Assembly (NCBI GenBank): GCA_035652095.1
Contig: DASREM010000055.1
Coordinates: 186,001 to 250,000, forward strand
Reading direction: 5' to 3'
From: DASREM01 sp035652095
GTDB taxonomy: Bacteria > Acidobacteriota > Terriglobia > Terriglobales > Acidobacteriaceae
DNA length: 64,000 bases
Shown here: positions 41,596-50,828 of the stretch, in pieces
Layout of the letters: each line of letters begins with the position of its first letter
Numbering within the stretch: the first letter of the stretch is position 1
Program-made: the position numbers and the translations under genes
The notes under the pieces: model-generated
Databases searched by the model: none
Told to the model about the DNA's origin: nothing
Seen by the model: the letters and a program-made list of their open reading frames with translations, nothing else

Positions 41596-41718
41596 CGTTC
41601 CTTCCTCCCGAGCGCAGCGAAGAGGGTGGCTGCGCTCCCTTTTGTATCTGCTTATCGCAATCAAGCTGCCAGTGAGCTTTATCCGGCAAAGCGCTGAATA
41701 ATCGGCGGTTAGCGTAAC

Positions 41719-41743
41719 AAAAAACGGCCGCCAAGGCGGCCGT
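41719..41743 (-). terminator. Rho-independent terminator after the LolA-like gene
   Basis: ACGGCCGCC (41724-41732), AA, GGCGGCCGT (41735-41743). On the minus strand the hairpin is followed by six T. It lies 29 bases beyond the stop at 41772. Confidence 0.85.
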
Positions 41744-41771
41744 GGGAAAAGCTTTGCACATTTCGCCGAAA

Positions 41772-42719
41772 TCACTTGGGCTGAAAATTACGCGGGTCGA
41801 GGGTCACGTTCTCGGCGATGTCGTTGAAATTTACGTCCCACTCATACACCGAGGTAGCGCCGCTTTGAAGTTCGCGCGAGAAATGCAGGTTGTAGTGCGT
41901 GGGAAGGGTCAGGCCATCGGCAGTTTTGAAATCGCTGAAGCGTTCTTCGATGCGGTAGCGGGTGTCCTGCTGGCGTGCTTGAACGACATCGGGTGATGAA
42001 CCTGACTGACCGTCGACCGATGCTCCCTGAGACATCTGTGGAGGAAGCGATCCACCTCCGGGCACTTCATAGGTTGACCCCGAAGAGATGTGCGGGTGGA
42101 TCGAGATCTTGTAGACCGTCATCACGTGGCGAAAGGTCTCCTGGTCAAAGAAGAGGTCGATTTCCTGGTCGGATCCTTTTTTGGGTTTGTATCGAAGATC
42201 GAAGACCTGGTGGCCGTCCACGGTTTTCACGCCCTGGTAAGAGACCTTCGCCTTGCGCTCGTCCAGGTTGAGTAAGGGCCAGGCGGTGGAGAGCACGCCA
42301 CCGAGAAGGCCTTCGTGCACAGGAGCGTCCTGGGTATAGAGGAAATCACCGAAAGGAGAACGGGTCTTCTCCTGAGTAGTGGCGGCCACCTCGATCCTGT
42401 TGCCGTCAGTCACGATTTGCTCGCCACGGTAGAGATTGTTTGCAAATTTTAAGAGCAGATGGACCTTGTTCTGTTCGCTGACCAGGACTGCCTTGCCGTC
42501 CATGGTGCCGGCGCCGCCGACCAGGATCTTATACTGCGCGGTGCCTTGAACGGCGCGCGACTTGATGGCCTTGCGGGCATCGGCGCTGCCGATCGCATCG
42601 AGGTGCTTGGCGACTAATTCCTCCGGTTTGAGTTCCACTGCGGGAGCGGTGGATGAAATCGCCAAAACGGCCAGAGAGAGCAGAATGTAAGCCCGATGAC
42701 TTACGGAATTGCACAGCAT
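41772..42719 (-). CDS. Exported lipoprotein-carrier-like protein (LolA/LppX-type fold), unknown role
   Basis: A 315-residue protein with a signal peptide (Y-I-L-L-S-L-A-V-L-A-I-S-S-T-A-P-A-V). The mature part begins E-L-V-A-K-H-L-D-A-I-G and then alternates beta strands with a pattern of outer-membrane lipoprotein-sorting proteins (F-D-L-R-Y-K-P-K, D-L-F-F-D-Q-E-T-F and a closing Y-E-W-D-V-N-F-N-D). Many Acidobacteriota secrete proteins of this type. A Ser/Gly-rich insert lies near residues 225-245. No catalytic motif seen. A strong terminator follows, so the gene appears to stand alone. Confidence 0.7.
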   Translation of the reverse strand: MLCNSVSHRAYILLSLAVLAISSTAPAVELKPEELVAKHLDAIGSADARKAIKSRAVQGTAQYKILVGGAGTMDGKAVLVSEQNKVHLLLKFANNLYRGEQIVTDGNRIEVAATTQEKTRSPFGDFLYTQDAPVHEGLLGGVLSTAWPLLNLDERKAKVSYQGVKTVDGHQVFDLRYKPKKGSDQEIDLFFDQETFRHVMTVYKISIHPHISSGSTYEVPGGGSLPPQMSQGASVDGQSGSSPDVVQARQQDTRYRIEERFSDFKTADGLTLPTHYNLHFSRELQSGATSVYEWDVNFNDIAENVTLDPRNFQPK

Positions 42720-42883
42720 GGATGGTGAACTCCTTTACTGAAGAGAAGTGAACAAGCGGAGTATAACCGTGAACTCACAATCGAAAACAGCGAAACTTAG
42801 AGAGCTCGGCTTGTACGACAGAATTGTGACTGACATCACTGACTGAAACCTCCACCATGACTTAAGCTCGGGCCGGAGGTTAT

Positions 42884-43318
42884 ATGTTCTCTCGGTCGAC
42901 CGAGTACGCAATTCGGGCCATGGCAGTACTGGCGAAACAACCGTCCGGGAAACTATGCGGGGCGCGCGAGATCGCCGAGTCCGCGGAAATCCCCAGGCCC
43001 TTCTTGTGGAAGATTCTGCAGAACCTGACTCGCAAGCGCCTGTTGCGCTCGTTCAAGGGAGTGCGGGGCGGTTACGAACTCGCCAGGCCGGCGCAGCGCA
43101 TTTCAGTTCTCCAGGTGATCGACGCCACGACACCGGCGGACGCCATGGCCGGCTGCATGCTCGGGCATGGCAACTGCGACAGCCGGCATCCCTGCGCGCT
43201 GCACCTGGTGTGGGCCAACTTCAGCAAAGACCTGACTGCGAAATTCCGCAAGACCTCACTCTCCGACCTGGCGCGCCTCTCGGCGTCACGGAAGCGGCGC
43301 AACGGACACCCCGCCTAG
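42884..43318 (+). CDS. Rrf2-family transcriptional regulator with Cys triad
   Basis: A 144-residue winged-helix regulator. It opens M-F-S-R-S-T-E-Y-A-I-R-A-M, has the recognition helix in A-R-E-I-A-E-S-A-E-I-P-R-P-F-L-W-K-I-L-Q, and the wing R-G-V-R-G-G-Y-E-L-A-R. Three Cys (C-x6-C-x5-C near residues 101-115) correspond to the Fe-S ligand region of IscR/NsrR/RsrR, so it probably senses iron-sulfur status, NO or redox state. GGAGGTT lies before the ATG. Two GACTGA copies 13 bases apart at 42828 and 42841 could be an operator. No Isc or Suf genes are adjacent. Confidence 0.88.
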   Translation: MFSRSTEYAIRAMAVLAKQPSGKLCGAREIAESAEIPRPFLWKILQNLTRKRLLRSFKGVRGGYELARPAQRISVLQVIDATTPADAMAGCMLGHGNCDSRHPCALHLVWANFSKDLTAKFRKTSLSDLARLSASRKRRNGHPA

Positions 43319-43455
43319 CGCGGGGTTGGCCCCTCCTGTCGCCGGTCACACTCCAATGTGAGCGGAGTCACATCATCCTATGAGCACTTCTCTGAAAATA
43401 ACTGCGTACACGGCAGCAGTCATGACCGCGGAACCAGCGAGTGGGAGGGATGGCA

Positions 43456-44133
43456 ATGTTTGAACAAGAAGTCGAACTGGAAAAAAGTCAGTCCTCGATT
43501 CTACCCCTGCTAATCATCGTAGTGGCAATTCTCACCATCGTGGGGGTTTCGGGATACTACGTCATTGAAGCGCGCAGGGTATTGACCAACCAGGAAGCGA
43601 GCGCGGTGGCGACCGATGTTCTGAAATTGCAGGGTCCGGCGACCGTCCACTTCCATACCGGAATGGTGAAGGCCAGCGTCAATGACAAGCCGCACGATCC
43701 CCACTATCGCCTGCTGGAGAAGGCGGGCGTGATCAGCATCGGAAAGGACACCGGCCAGTATGGACAGACCACTCCCGTGAGCCTGACTCAGCAAGGCGAA
43801 CGGCTGGTGAACGAACTTGGAGCGACCGTCGTGAAGGAGAAGGACGGAACCCAGTCTTACACCGTTCCCCTGGCAATGCGCACCCTGAGCTCGGTGGACA
43901 AGGTCAACATGATCAGCCCGTCGCGCGCGACGGTGGACATCACATGGAAGTGGGAGCCAAACAAGTTGGGGAACCTGTTCGACGCATCCGGTTCCTTAGT
44001 GAAGGGCTTCAGCACCTGGGACCGCGCCACCCTGATCCAGAAATACGGGGCCGATTTTTATCATGGCGAGCCCACCAAGGTCACGCTGGCCATGATGAAG
44101 GGCGACAAGGGCTGGCAGATCGCGATCGAGTAG
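43456..44133 (+). CDS. Single-pass membrane protein, unknown function
   Basis: A 225-residue protein. A membrane helix near residues 15-38 (I-L-P-L-L-I-I-V-V-A-I-L-T-I-V-G-V) leaves the C-terminal part outside. The outer domain is soluble and mixed, with V-S-L-T-Q-Q-G-E-R-L-V near the middle, and ends W-Q-I-A-I-E. I do not recognise the family. The ATG at 43456 has GGAGG about seven bases before it; GTG 43441 and ATG 43450 are poorer. It lies 137 bases after the Rrf2 gene and may be its target. It ends directly against the convergent metallophosphoesterase gene. Confidence 0.7.
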   Translation: MFEQEVELEKSQSSILPLLIIVVAILTIVGVSGYYVIEARRVLTNQEASAVATDVLKLQGPATVHFHTGMVKASVNDKPHDPHYRLLEKAGVISIGKDTGQYGQTTPVSLTQQGERLVNELGATVVKEKDGTQSYTVPLAMRTLSSVDKVNMISPSRATVDITWKWEPNKLGNLFDASGSLVKGFSTWDRATLIQKYGADFYHGEPTKVTLAMMKGDKGWQIAIE

Positions 44134-45018
44134 TCAGCGCAAGGTCCGCAACGTAAACAGCGTAATCTCCGGTGGACAGTTCAGCCGGACCGGGACTCGG
44201 ATGGTACCGAGTCCCGCGTTCGTGTAGAGGGTAACCGGCCCGATCTTCCTCAATCCCCACGGATACTTCTTCGCGCCGTCGGGCAGCCATGGCGCTCCCA
44301 GCAGCGGCAAGCGGATTTGACCTCCATGCGAATGCCCTGAAAGTTGCAAGTCCACCGGATATTTGGCAACCTCGTCGGCGTAGTCCGGCTCGTGCGAGAG
44401 CAGGACGACAGCATCCTCCCGCGGAACTGATTTCAAGGTCAGGTCCATATCGGGCTTTCCCGAGCCCAGATCATCCACGCCCGCCAGCCAGATCCGGAAA
44501 GAGGAACGCTCCAGAGGAAACGCGCTGTTGCGAAGCACGGGAATATTGATGGCGCGCAGGGTATCGGTGATGCGTTCAGGATCGGAATCCACGTCATGGT
44601 TGCCCAGCGCCGCAACTACTCCCAGGGGAGCATGAAGCTGGCGCAGCAACTGTGCGCAGGGCTCGATCGCTGCGGCGGCCGGCTTGGCATGGTGGAGGTA
44701 TTCATTGAACGGCGGAATGGTGATGAAGTCGCCGGTTATAACAACGAGGTCCGGACGCAGGTCACGGATGGCGGCCACAGCATGGCGCAGGGGGACCACG
44801 GAGAAATGATCGTCGTAATGAATGTCACTGAGCTGGGCGATGGTGATTCCGTCGAAAGCTTCTGGCCAACGCCGCAGGGGAATCTCCAGGCGCACCAGTT
44901 TCGGCTGATTGGGCTCGAGGATGACGCCTTCAGTGGCCACGGCGGCACCCCCGGTAAGGGCACCTGCCGCCGTCATGAGAAACCTTCGCCTGGTCAGAGT
45001 TCCCAAAAAACGCACCAT
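44134..45018 (-). CDS. Tat-exported metallophosphoesterase (YkuE-like)
   Basis: A 294-residue phosphoesterase. The N terminus has a twin-arginine signal (T-R-R-R-F-L-M-T-A-A-G-A-L). The calcineurin-like metal blocks are complete: Q-L-S-D-I-H-Y, V-I-T-G-D-F, A-L-G-N-H-D-V-D, L-L-S-H-E-P and L-S-G-H-S-H-G-G-Q. It needs two metals, and should be exported with them bound, which suits the Tat route. It resembles YkuE-type enzymes; some relatives hydrolyse UDP-diacylglucosamine or lipid phosphates, but the substrate is not fixed here. ATG 45018 is the only start giving the full Tat signal. Confidence 0.88.
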   Translation of the reverse strand: MVRFLGTLTRRRFLMTAAGALTGGAAVATEGVILEPNQPKLVRLEIPLRRWPEAFDGITIAQLSDIHYDDHFSVVPLRHAVAAIRDLRPDLVVITGDFITIPPFNEYLHHAKPAAAAIEPCAQLLRQLHAPLGVVAALGNHDVDSDPERITDTLRAINIPVLRNSAFPLERSSFRIWLAGVDDLGSGKPDMDLTLKSVPREDAVVLLSHEPDYADEVAKYPVDLQLSGHSHGGQIRLPLLGAPWLPDGAKKYPWGLRKIGPVTLYTNAGLGTIRVPVRLNCPPEITLFTLRTLR

Positions 45019-45128
45019 TCAATGCCGTTGCCAGCCTTCATGATCAAAATCATGAGTAAGCCGTATGTGATCAGGATAAATGCAGATAGGGTTTTGCGCT
45101 CGGCCGCCTGGCAGAGCGGGCGGACCGG

Positions 45129-46739
45129 TCAGGAAGGGTTCAACTTCGATCGCAAGGCGAGACCCTTGGTTGCGATCTTGCGGAAGTAGCCGTTCAGTTC
45201 GGAAATGCCGAGAATTTTGGCCATGGCGACTGTGACCAAAACTCCGACCGCGGTCACCAATACCAGGATCATGAGTGCGTCGAGGCGGTTATGCCAGGCC
45301 ACGCGCGCCTGGAACCAGAGAGTGAGTCGAAAGCTCACAATGCCGGCGACGGCCGAAGCCAAAGCAATCTTCAGGAAGAAGACCACGACCTTGCCCGCAT
45401 CACGGTTATGAGTGTGCCGGTTCAGGAGCAGGAACAAGGCGATCATGTACACCGCGACCCCGATGGAACTGGAGAGCGCCAGCCCTAAGTACTGGAACTT
45501 GTGCACCAACCACCAATAGACAGGGAGGTTGAGCACGGTGGCGCACGTCCCCACAATGGCGGGCGTCCAGGTGTTGTGAGTGGCGTAGAAGCCGCGCGAG
45601 AAGATGTACTGCGCGCCCCAGGCGAACATTCCCAGTGAAAACATCGCCAAGGCGTATCCAGTTGCCTGGAAATCGGCGCCATGGAGGCGCGTGTGTGAGA
45701 ACACAAAGTAAACCACGGTGGAATTCTGAGCGATGGTGAGGGCGGAGATCGGCATGATCACCACCAGCAGCCCTTTGACCGTGGAGTTGAGAATTCTGTT
45801 CAGCTCGTCGTACTTGCGTTCGGCATAAAGCTTCGCCAGCAAGGGGAAGGAAGCTACACCAACGGCCTGACCGATCGCGGTCAGTGGCACCCGCATGAGA
45901 GTCTTCCCGTAACTCAGCCAGGTAATGGACGCGGGCTGGAGATAGGACCCGAACCAGCGCATGATCCAGTCATCGGTGAAGGTCATGGACAGTGCGAGCA
46001 TGATCGGCACTGCCATTTTCAAAAACAGGATAAATCCGGGATGGCGGAAATTCAGGTTGGGATGGAACTTGGCGCCGACGCGGGCAGCGCCGTAAAGCTG
46101 CAGCCCGAGATTCCCCGCGATGGCTCCGACCAACACGCCCACCGCGAATCCGGTGATCCCGATGCGCGATGCCAGCGTCCATCCGCCCAGGATGATGAAG
46201 AAGTTGTAGATGACGGTGGCAATGGATGGGATCAGGAATTGATTCTTGGCGTACTGGACGGCGGAGAGGATACTGCCGAGCACGAAACAGATTTGCGCCG
46301 GAAGCATGAGGCGGGTGAGGAAAACGACCTCGGCCTTGGCCGCCGGCGTGAAACCGGGCGAGATGATGTTGACGAGATGGGGGGCGAAGATCTCGCCCAT
46401 GATGACCACCACGGTAAGCAACAGTCCCATGAACGTGGTCACGGTGGAGAACACGTGCCAGCCTTCGTCTTCGCGGTCCTCGGCAAGGTACTTGGTGAAA
46501 ACAGGGATGAAGATGACGCTCAGGGAAGCGCCGGCCACCAGGTAGTTCAGGAAATCGGGCAGAGTAAAAGCAGCGTAGTAGGCGTCGGTGGCCGCGTTGG
46601 AGCCGACCTGGTGGGCGAGGGTCCATTCCCGCAAGAAGCCGAGAATGCGGCTGAGCATGACGCTCGCCATCACAATGCCGGCGGAGCCTGCGATCCTGCG
46701 TTCTACACTTCTCGTTGGGGAAGCCGTCGTAGTCGCCAC
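45129..46739 (-). CDS. murJ: Lipid II flippase MurJ (MviN)
   Basis: A 536-residue integral membrane protein with about 14 hydrophobic helices, typical MurJ length. Family blocks: S-R-I-L-G-F-L-R-E near residue 30, then A-Y-Y-A-A-F-T-L-P-D-F-L-N-Y-L-V-A-G-A with the conserved cavity-lining region, and P-G-F. It moves the peptidoglycan precursor lipid II across the inner membrane, so it is probably essential. The start is a GTG at 46739 with GAGAAGG upstream. It follows an open 339-base intergenic region and precedes the metallophosphoesterase gene by 110 bases on the same strand. Confidence 0.93.
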   Translation of the reverse strand: MATTTASPTRSVERRIAGSAGIVMASVMLSRILGFLREWTLAHQVGSNAATDAYYAAFTLPDFLNYLVAGASLSVIFIPVFTKYLAEDREDEGWHVFSTVTTFMGLLLTVVVIMGEIFAPHLVNIISPGFTPAAKAEVVFLTRLMLPAQICFVLGSILSAVQYAKNQFLIPSIATVIYNFFIILGGWTLASRIGITGFAVGVLVGAIAGNLGLQLYGAARVGAKFHPNLNFRHPGFILFLKMAVPIMLALSMTFTDDWIMRWFGSYLQPASITWLSYGKTLMRVPLTAIGQAVGVASFPLLAKLYAERKYDELNRILNSTVKGLLVVIMPISALTIAQNSTVVYFVFSHTRLHGADFQATGYALAMFSLGMFAWGAQYIFSRGFYATHNTWTPAIVGTCATVLNLPVYWWLVHKFQYLGLALSSSIGVAVYMIALFLLLNRHTHNRDAGKVVVFFLKIALASAVAGIVSFRLTLWFQARVAWHNRLDALMILVLVTAVGVLVTVAMAKILGISELNGYFRKIATKGLALRSKLNPS

Positions 46740-47030
46740 AAACCTTCTCTGTCCAGACCTGAGAACACGCAGGTGGGCTCAAACTCGCGTGCGCATGGAG
46801 TTCGTCTTCTTTTGTTCGCGCAATCACCTTGCCATCCGGCAAGATCATCGAGCTTGGATATGTTTCTCACTTTAAGGCATCCAGTCGCTTTATCGCTAGA
46901 GCAAACCAAAAATTGTAATTAAGACGTTCAGATTGTGGCCGGGATGGCCATATGGCGCAGGCCATGCAGAGACTTTCTTCCATGCCGTACATCTCCCCCG
47001 ATTGCGGCAGTGTGAGAAAAGATGGGGCAG

Positions 47031-47070
47031 AAAAAAGCGGCAGGCCAGAACACGATCGGATCTGGCCTGC
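47031..47070 (-). terminator. Rho-independent terminator after the FG-GAP gene
   Basis: GCAGGCCAGA (47040-47049) pairs with TCTGGCCTGC (47061-47070), loop 11 bases. On the minus strand the hairpin is followed, after a few bases, by six T (47031-47036). It ends nine bases from the stop. The remaining gap to murJ (46740-47030) holds no gene. Confidence 0.85.
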
Positions 47071-47078
47071 TCCAACGA

Positions 47079-49892
47079 TTAATTACCGGTCCCGGTTAAG
47101 GGCACCGTTTGCGGGCTGCCACCTCCGGAGTCGCTGATTGACACCGTTGCGGCACGTGCTCCGAGAACGGTCGGGCCAAAGGTTACCGAGATAGTGCAGG
47201 AACCTCCTGCGGCCACGCTGGTGCCACACGTGTTGGTCTGCGTAAAGTCCAGCGGGTTGGCGCCGGTGATGGTAATGCTGGTGATGCTCAAGGCAGTCGT
47301 ACCCGTATTGGTCAGAGTGACATTCTTTGGCGAACTCTTGGTGCCAACTTTCTGCGGAGAGAATGCCAGGCTGGCAGGAGCCAATTGCACCGCGGTCCCG
47401 ATGCCTGTGGTGGAGACTACTTGCGTAAGGCTTGGAGCGTTGTCGCTCAATGTAACCGAACCCGAACGAGTTCCGGTGACTGTCGGCGTGAAGATGACTG
47501 AGACCGAGCAGGTGCCGCCCGGCAGAATCGGCGCACTGCAGGTGTTGGTCTGGCTGTAGTCTCCCGAGGCAGTGACAGTGCTGACCTTCAAGCTGGCGCT
47601 GCCGGAGTTGGTAACCGTCAAGGTTTTGGGATTGGTCGCTTTCTTGATCAGTTGAACTCCGAAATTCAGACTCGTGGGAGAAACACCCGCGAGGGGAGTG
47701 TTGAGGAAGGTGGAAACGATGTTGCCGATCTGGTCCGCCGCAACCACATCCAGGTCGCCATCGCCATTGAAGTCGCCGGCCGCAACCGCTTCGGTCGGAC
47801 CGCCATCGAGCAATCCGGTAGTGTGATCCACATGGTCCTGGAACGTGCCGTCGCCATTGCCCATGAGAATGGATATTCCGTTGTCCGATCCCAGAGTGCT
47901 GTAACCGAGGGCGAGATCCAGATTGCCATCGGCGTTGAAATCACCGGCCACGACCGACAAGGGAGTGACGGCGGTGGGGAAATTCGTGGCCGCTCCGAAG
48001 GTCCCATTACCAACCCCGAGCAGTATCGAAACATTGTTGCTCTTGCTGTTTGCCACTGCGAGATCCTGGACTCCGTCCCCATTGAAATCGCCCATGGTTA
48101 CGGCGGATGGCGCGGTTCCGGCCGGGTATCCGACGGGAAGAGTGAAGGTGCCGTCTCCCTTGCCCAGCATGACTTGCACGGTGTTACTGGAGGAAGAAGC
48201 CACGGCGATGTCCAGCTTGCCATTGCCGATGAAATCGCCAATCACGGCCCACAGCGGCAAGGTTGCCTTTCCCGTGGTGTAACCCTTGGATGCCTGGAAC
48301 GTGCCGTCGCCATTGCCGAGCAGGATGGAAACGCTCGCACTCAGCTCATTGACGACCGCCAGGTCCTTAATTCCATCGGCGTTGAAGTCACCGACCGTGA
48401 CGTAATTGGGGTCGGTGGCGACGGTGAACGTCTTGCGGGACTGGAAGGTGCCATCGCCGTTGCCCAGCAACACAGAAACGGTGTTGTCGGTCGCATTGGT
48501 CACCGCGAGATCCATCTTGCCGTCACTGTTGAAATCGTCGGCGGCGACCCACGATGGCTTGTTGCCGGTGGCGGGCGAACTGGCAGTGGCCTTGAATGTC
48601 CCATTCCCGTTACCCAGCAACACAGAAATATTATTGCTGCTGCGATTGGCGACGGCGAGATCCATTTTGCCGTCTTTATTGAAGTCGGCTACGGCGATGC
48701 CGTCGGGCTGCATGTTGGTAGAGGTCACGAACACGGTCTGGAACTGCCCTTTTCCGTTGCCGGGCAAGATTGACAGAGTGTTCTCGGAGGCATTGCCGAC
48801 CACGAGGTCGAGCTTCCCGTCCTGAGTGGCATCGCCCAGGGTGATGGAGTCGGGCGCCAGTCCAACGCCGAAATCCACGTGGCCCTGGAAGGTTCCATTC
48901 CCATTGCTGATGAGCACGGACACGGTGTTGGTGATAAGGCAAGTCACCGCAAGATCGAGTTTGCCATCGCCATTCAGGTCGCCCGCGCTTACTGCAAAAG
49001 CGGTATTGGCCACCGCGATTTCCGTGTGCAACTGGAATGTGCCATCGCCATTGCCGAGGAGAAGTGAAACATTGGAAGCGCCGTCATTGGCCGTGACTAC
49101 GTCAGGCTTGCCATCGCCATTGAAATCTCCGACGATCACGCCTGTGGGAGAGGTGCCGGTAGAAAAAGTTTTGTTGGTCTGGAATGTGCCATCTCCATTG
49201 CCAAGAAGGACGGTGATGGTGTTCTTACCTTTATTCGCGACGACGATGTCAGCCTTGCCGTCGGAATTCACGTCGCCAACGGTCAGAGACTTATCATTGG
49301 TCCCGGTTGGGATATTGGTGGTGGTGAATCCGCCAGTACCGTTGCCCAACATGATGGCGACATTGTTGTCTACGGCCTGGGCGACGGCGGCATCGAGTTT
49401 GCCGTCTTTGTTGAAGTCCGCCAGAACCACAGCCTGCGGAGCCTTGCCCAACGAGATGGTCTTCTGATTCTGGAAAGTTCCGTCGCCATTGCCAAGCAGG
49501 AGAGACGCAGAACCGGGGCCGGGACAAGGAGGAACGCTGGGGCAATTTTGATTAATGACCAGCAGGTCCATATTGCCATCGCCATTGAAATCCCCGGCCG
49601 CGACGGACGATGGATTGGCGCCCACGTTCAGGTCCGTCTTGGCCTTGAAGTTGCCCGCGCCCAAGCCCAACAAAATGGAAACCGTGTTGTCGTTATAGTT
49701 GGCGACTGCGAGATCGTTGATATTGTCTTTGTTGAAGTCGGCGATCACCACGGATTGGGGATCATGGCCTGTGGCGAATTTCGCAGCATTGAAGATGTAA
49801 GTTTGGGCATTGGCAGTCGTGGCGCCGGCCAATAGCAGGAGGGCGAGACTCGTGGCCATGAGTTTGCCGCCCCAGCACTTCCTGGATTCCAT
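47079..49892 (-). CDS. Secreted 14-repeat FG-GAP/VCBS protein with two choice-of-anchor-D-type Ig domains
   Basis: A 937-residue protein. Signal peptide of about 29 residues (S-L-A-L-L-L-L-A-G-A-T-T-A-N-A). Residues 30-725 hold 14 FG-GAP units of about 47 residues, each with a Ca2+ loop of the form D-x-N-x-D-G-x-x-D (for example D-F-N-G-D-G-K-P-D). The unit near residue 535 has I-G-N-G in place of N-x-D-G. They should fold as one or two beta-propellers. The rest is two ASPM/SPD-2/hydin-like Ig domains beginning L-N-F-G and L-A-F-S-P-Q, each with a Cys pair. It is exported, probably to the cell surface. No anchor is visible after the last domain. Adhesion or carbohydrate binding is inferred. 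Confidence 0.9.
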   Translation of the reverse strand: MESRKCWGGKLMATSLALLLLAGATTANAQTYIFNAAKFATGHDPQSVVIADFNKDNINDLAVANYNDNTVSILLGLGAGNFKAKTDLNVGANPSSVAAGDFNGDGNMDLLVINQNCPSVPPCPGPGSASLLLGNGDGTFQNQKTISLGKAPQAVVLADFNKDGKLDAAVAQAVDNNVAIMLGNGTGGFTTTNIPTGTNDKSLTVGDVNSDGKADIVVANKGKNTITVLLGNGDGTFQTNKTFSTGTSPTGVIVGDFNGDGKPDVVTANDGASNVSLLLGNGDGTFQLHTEIAVANTAFAVSAGDLNGDGKLDLAVTCLITNTVSVLISNGNGTFQGHVDFGVGLAPDSITLGDATQDGKLDLVVGNASENTLSILPGNGKGQFQTVFVTSTNMQPDGIAVADFNKDGKMDLAVANRSSNNISVLLGNGNGTFKATASSPATGNKPSWVAADDFNSDGKMDLAVTNATDNTVSVLLGNGDGTFQSRKTFTVATDPNYVTVGDFNADGIKDLAVVNELSASVSILLGNGDGTFQASKGYTTGKATLPLWAVIGDFIGNGKLDIAVASSSSNTVQVMLGKGDGTFTLPVGYPAGTAPSAVTMGDFNGDGVQDLAVANSKSNNVSILLGVGNGTFGAATNFPTAVTPLSVVAGDFNADGNLDLALGYSTLGSDNGISILMGNGDGTFQDHVDHTTGLLDGGPTEAVAAGDFNGDGDLDVVAADQIGNIVSTFLNTPLAGVSPTSLNFGVQLIKKATNPKTLTVTNSGSASLKVSTVTASGDYSQTNTCSAPILPGGTCSVSVIFTPTVTGTRSGSVTLSDNAPSLTQVVSTTGIGTAVQLAPASLAFSPQKVGTKSSPKNVTLTNTGTTALSITSITITGANPLDFTQTNTCGTSVAAGGSCTISVTFGPTVLGARAATVSISDSGGGSPQTVPLTGTGN

Positions 49893-50364
49893 TGTGATTC
49901 TCCTTAAAGCTGGCTGTCAGTAGCTGAGTTGAGCAAACCTCAGTAGAACTTCCCCAGCAATCGCATCCTGGCATCTGTCTGAAACGCGTGGCCCCCTGCC
50001 CGATCAGAACCAAGACGACGGACGAGGCGTGGAAGTGGCACGCTCGCTGGGCAGTTGTTTGTTGGATCGAAGAAGCCTCACAGCTTTAACCGCGAAGGAA
50101 AAGGTCTATGGGGCTGTCAAAATTTCGGCACTTTGCCTGCCAAGCGTAACCATTACCATCGTGCCATCGGGGCTGAGCATGTAAGTACCTGTTTATTCGA
50201 TAGTTAGGCCGCGACTCGTAAGCCTCGCGGAGGGCAAAACGGTTTGACCCCAGGCCGCCGACGCGCAATAGATTTCCGCTATTGTGAACCGCTCTGGCAA
50301 AGGTAAGTTCCATGGCTGGCGCTTCGACATTGCCAACGGAACCGGACCGGTCGCCGAGAGAAAC
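49893..50364. other. Intergenic region of about 470 bases without a supported gene
   Basis: Open frames such as 50086-50313 are short and lack ribosome sites or motifs. It should contain the upstream signals of the FG-GAP gene; AAGGAG directly before that gene's ATG is its ribosome site. Confidence 0.5.
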
Positions 50365-50385
50365 AAAAAGGCCGGTCGCCCGGCC
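50365..50385 (-). terminator. Rho-independent terminator
   Basis: GGCCGG (50370-50375), loop TCGC, CCGGCC (50380-50385), followed on the minus strand by five T (50365-50369). It ends 24 bases past the stop of the gene at 50409. Confidence 0.8.
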
Positions 50386-50408
50386 CGATAAAGCTGAATG
50401 TACACATG

Positions 50409-50828
50409 TTATTTGGGTTGCTGTTTCGTGTGCTCGGGGTGGTGTTCGCGAGTTTGACGCTGTTGCTTGACTTGAGCGCGATGCACCGATCCCAGCAGGC
50501 GCTCCGGGTTCGATTTGGCAGCCTTGGCCATATCCGGGTGGGTGTCCATGTATTTCTTCAGGCCAGGATGCTTCTCCAAGTAACCAGGATCATTCATCAA
50601 CGACGGGTTCTTCTTCAACTCCTCCGCCATCTGCGGATCTTTACGGAGCGCGTGATCGAATTGCTTGTAGCTGGTGGCGCGTCCGTGATCGTTGTCATTG
50701 TCGGTGTCGGCAGGGGCGGGGGAAGTAGGCGTGGGAGTGTCCTGGGCGGCTAGCGCTTTCGGACTGATGCTGTAGCCCAGCAGCACGGTCAACAGCAAAG
50801 CCAAACTGACGGTGAGCTTCATAGGCAT
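50409..50828 (-). CDS. Small exported charged protein, unknown function
   Basis: A 139-residue protein. Signal peptide (L-T-V-S-L-A-L-L-L-T-V-L-L-G-Y) with cleavage likely after A-L-A-A. The mature part is hydrophilic: a Pro/Thr/Asp linker, then helical segments rich in Lys, His and Asp (H-A-L-R-K-D-P-Q-M-A-E-E-L-K-K-N-P and Y-L-E-K-H-P-G-L-K-K-Y), then a Gln/His-rich tail. K-N-P-S-L and K-H-P-G-L look like two degenerate copies of one unit with N-P/H-P turns. I do not recognise the family. AGGAGAG lies before the ATG, and a terminator follows. Confidence 0.75.
   Translation of the reverse strand: MPMKLTVSLALLLTVLLGYSISPKALAAQDTPTPTSPAPADTDNDNDHGRATSYKQFDHALRKDPQMAEELKKNPSLMNDPGYLEKHPGLKKYMDTHPDMAKAAKSNPERLLGSVHRAQVKQQRQTREHHPEHTKQQPK

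Noticed and set aside
41607..41622. CCCGAGCGCAGCGAAG resembling the centre of the REP-like repeat
   Set aside because: The outer GACGTCATCC and GGATCTCGCG blocks are missing, so the match is probably chance. It overlaps the ribosome site of the TonB-like gene.
47680..49800. Regular repeats of about 140 bases, at first glance array-like
   Set aside because: They are in-frame FG-GAP coding units with degenerate third positions, not a CRISPR array. No other array was found.
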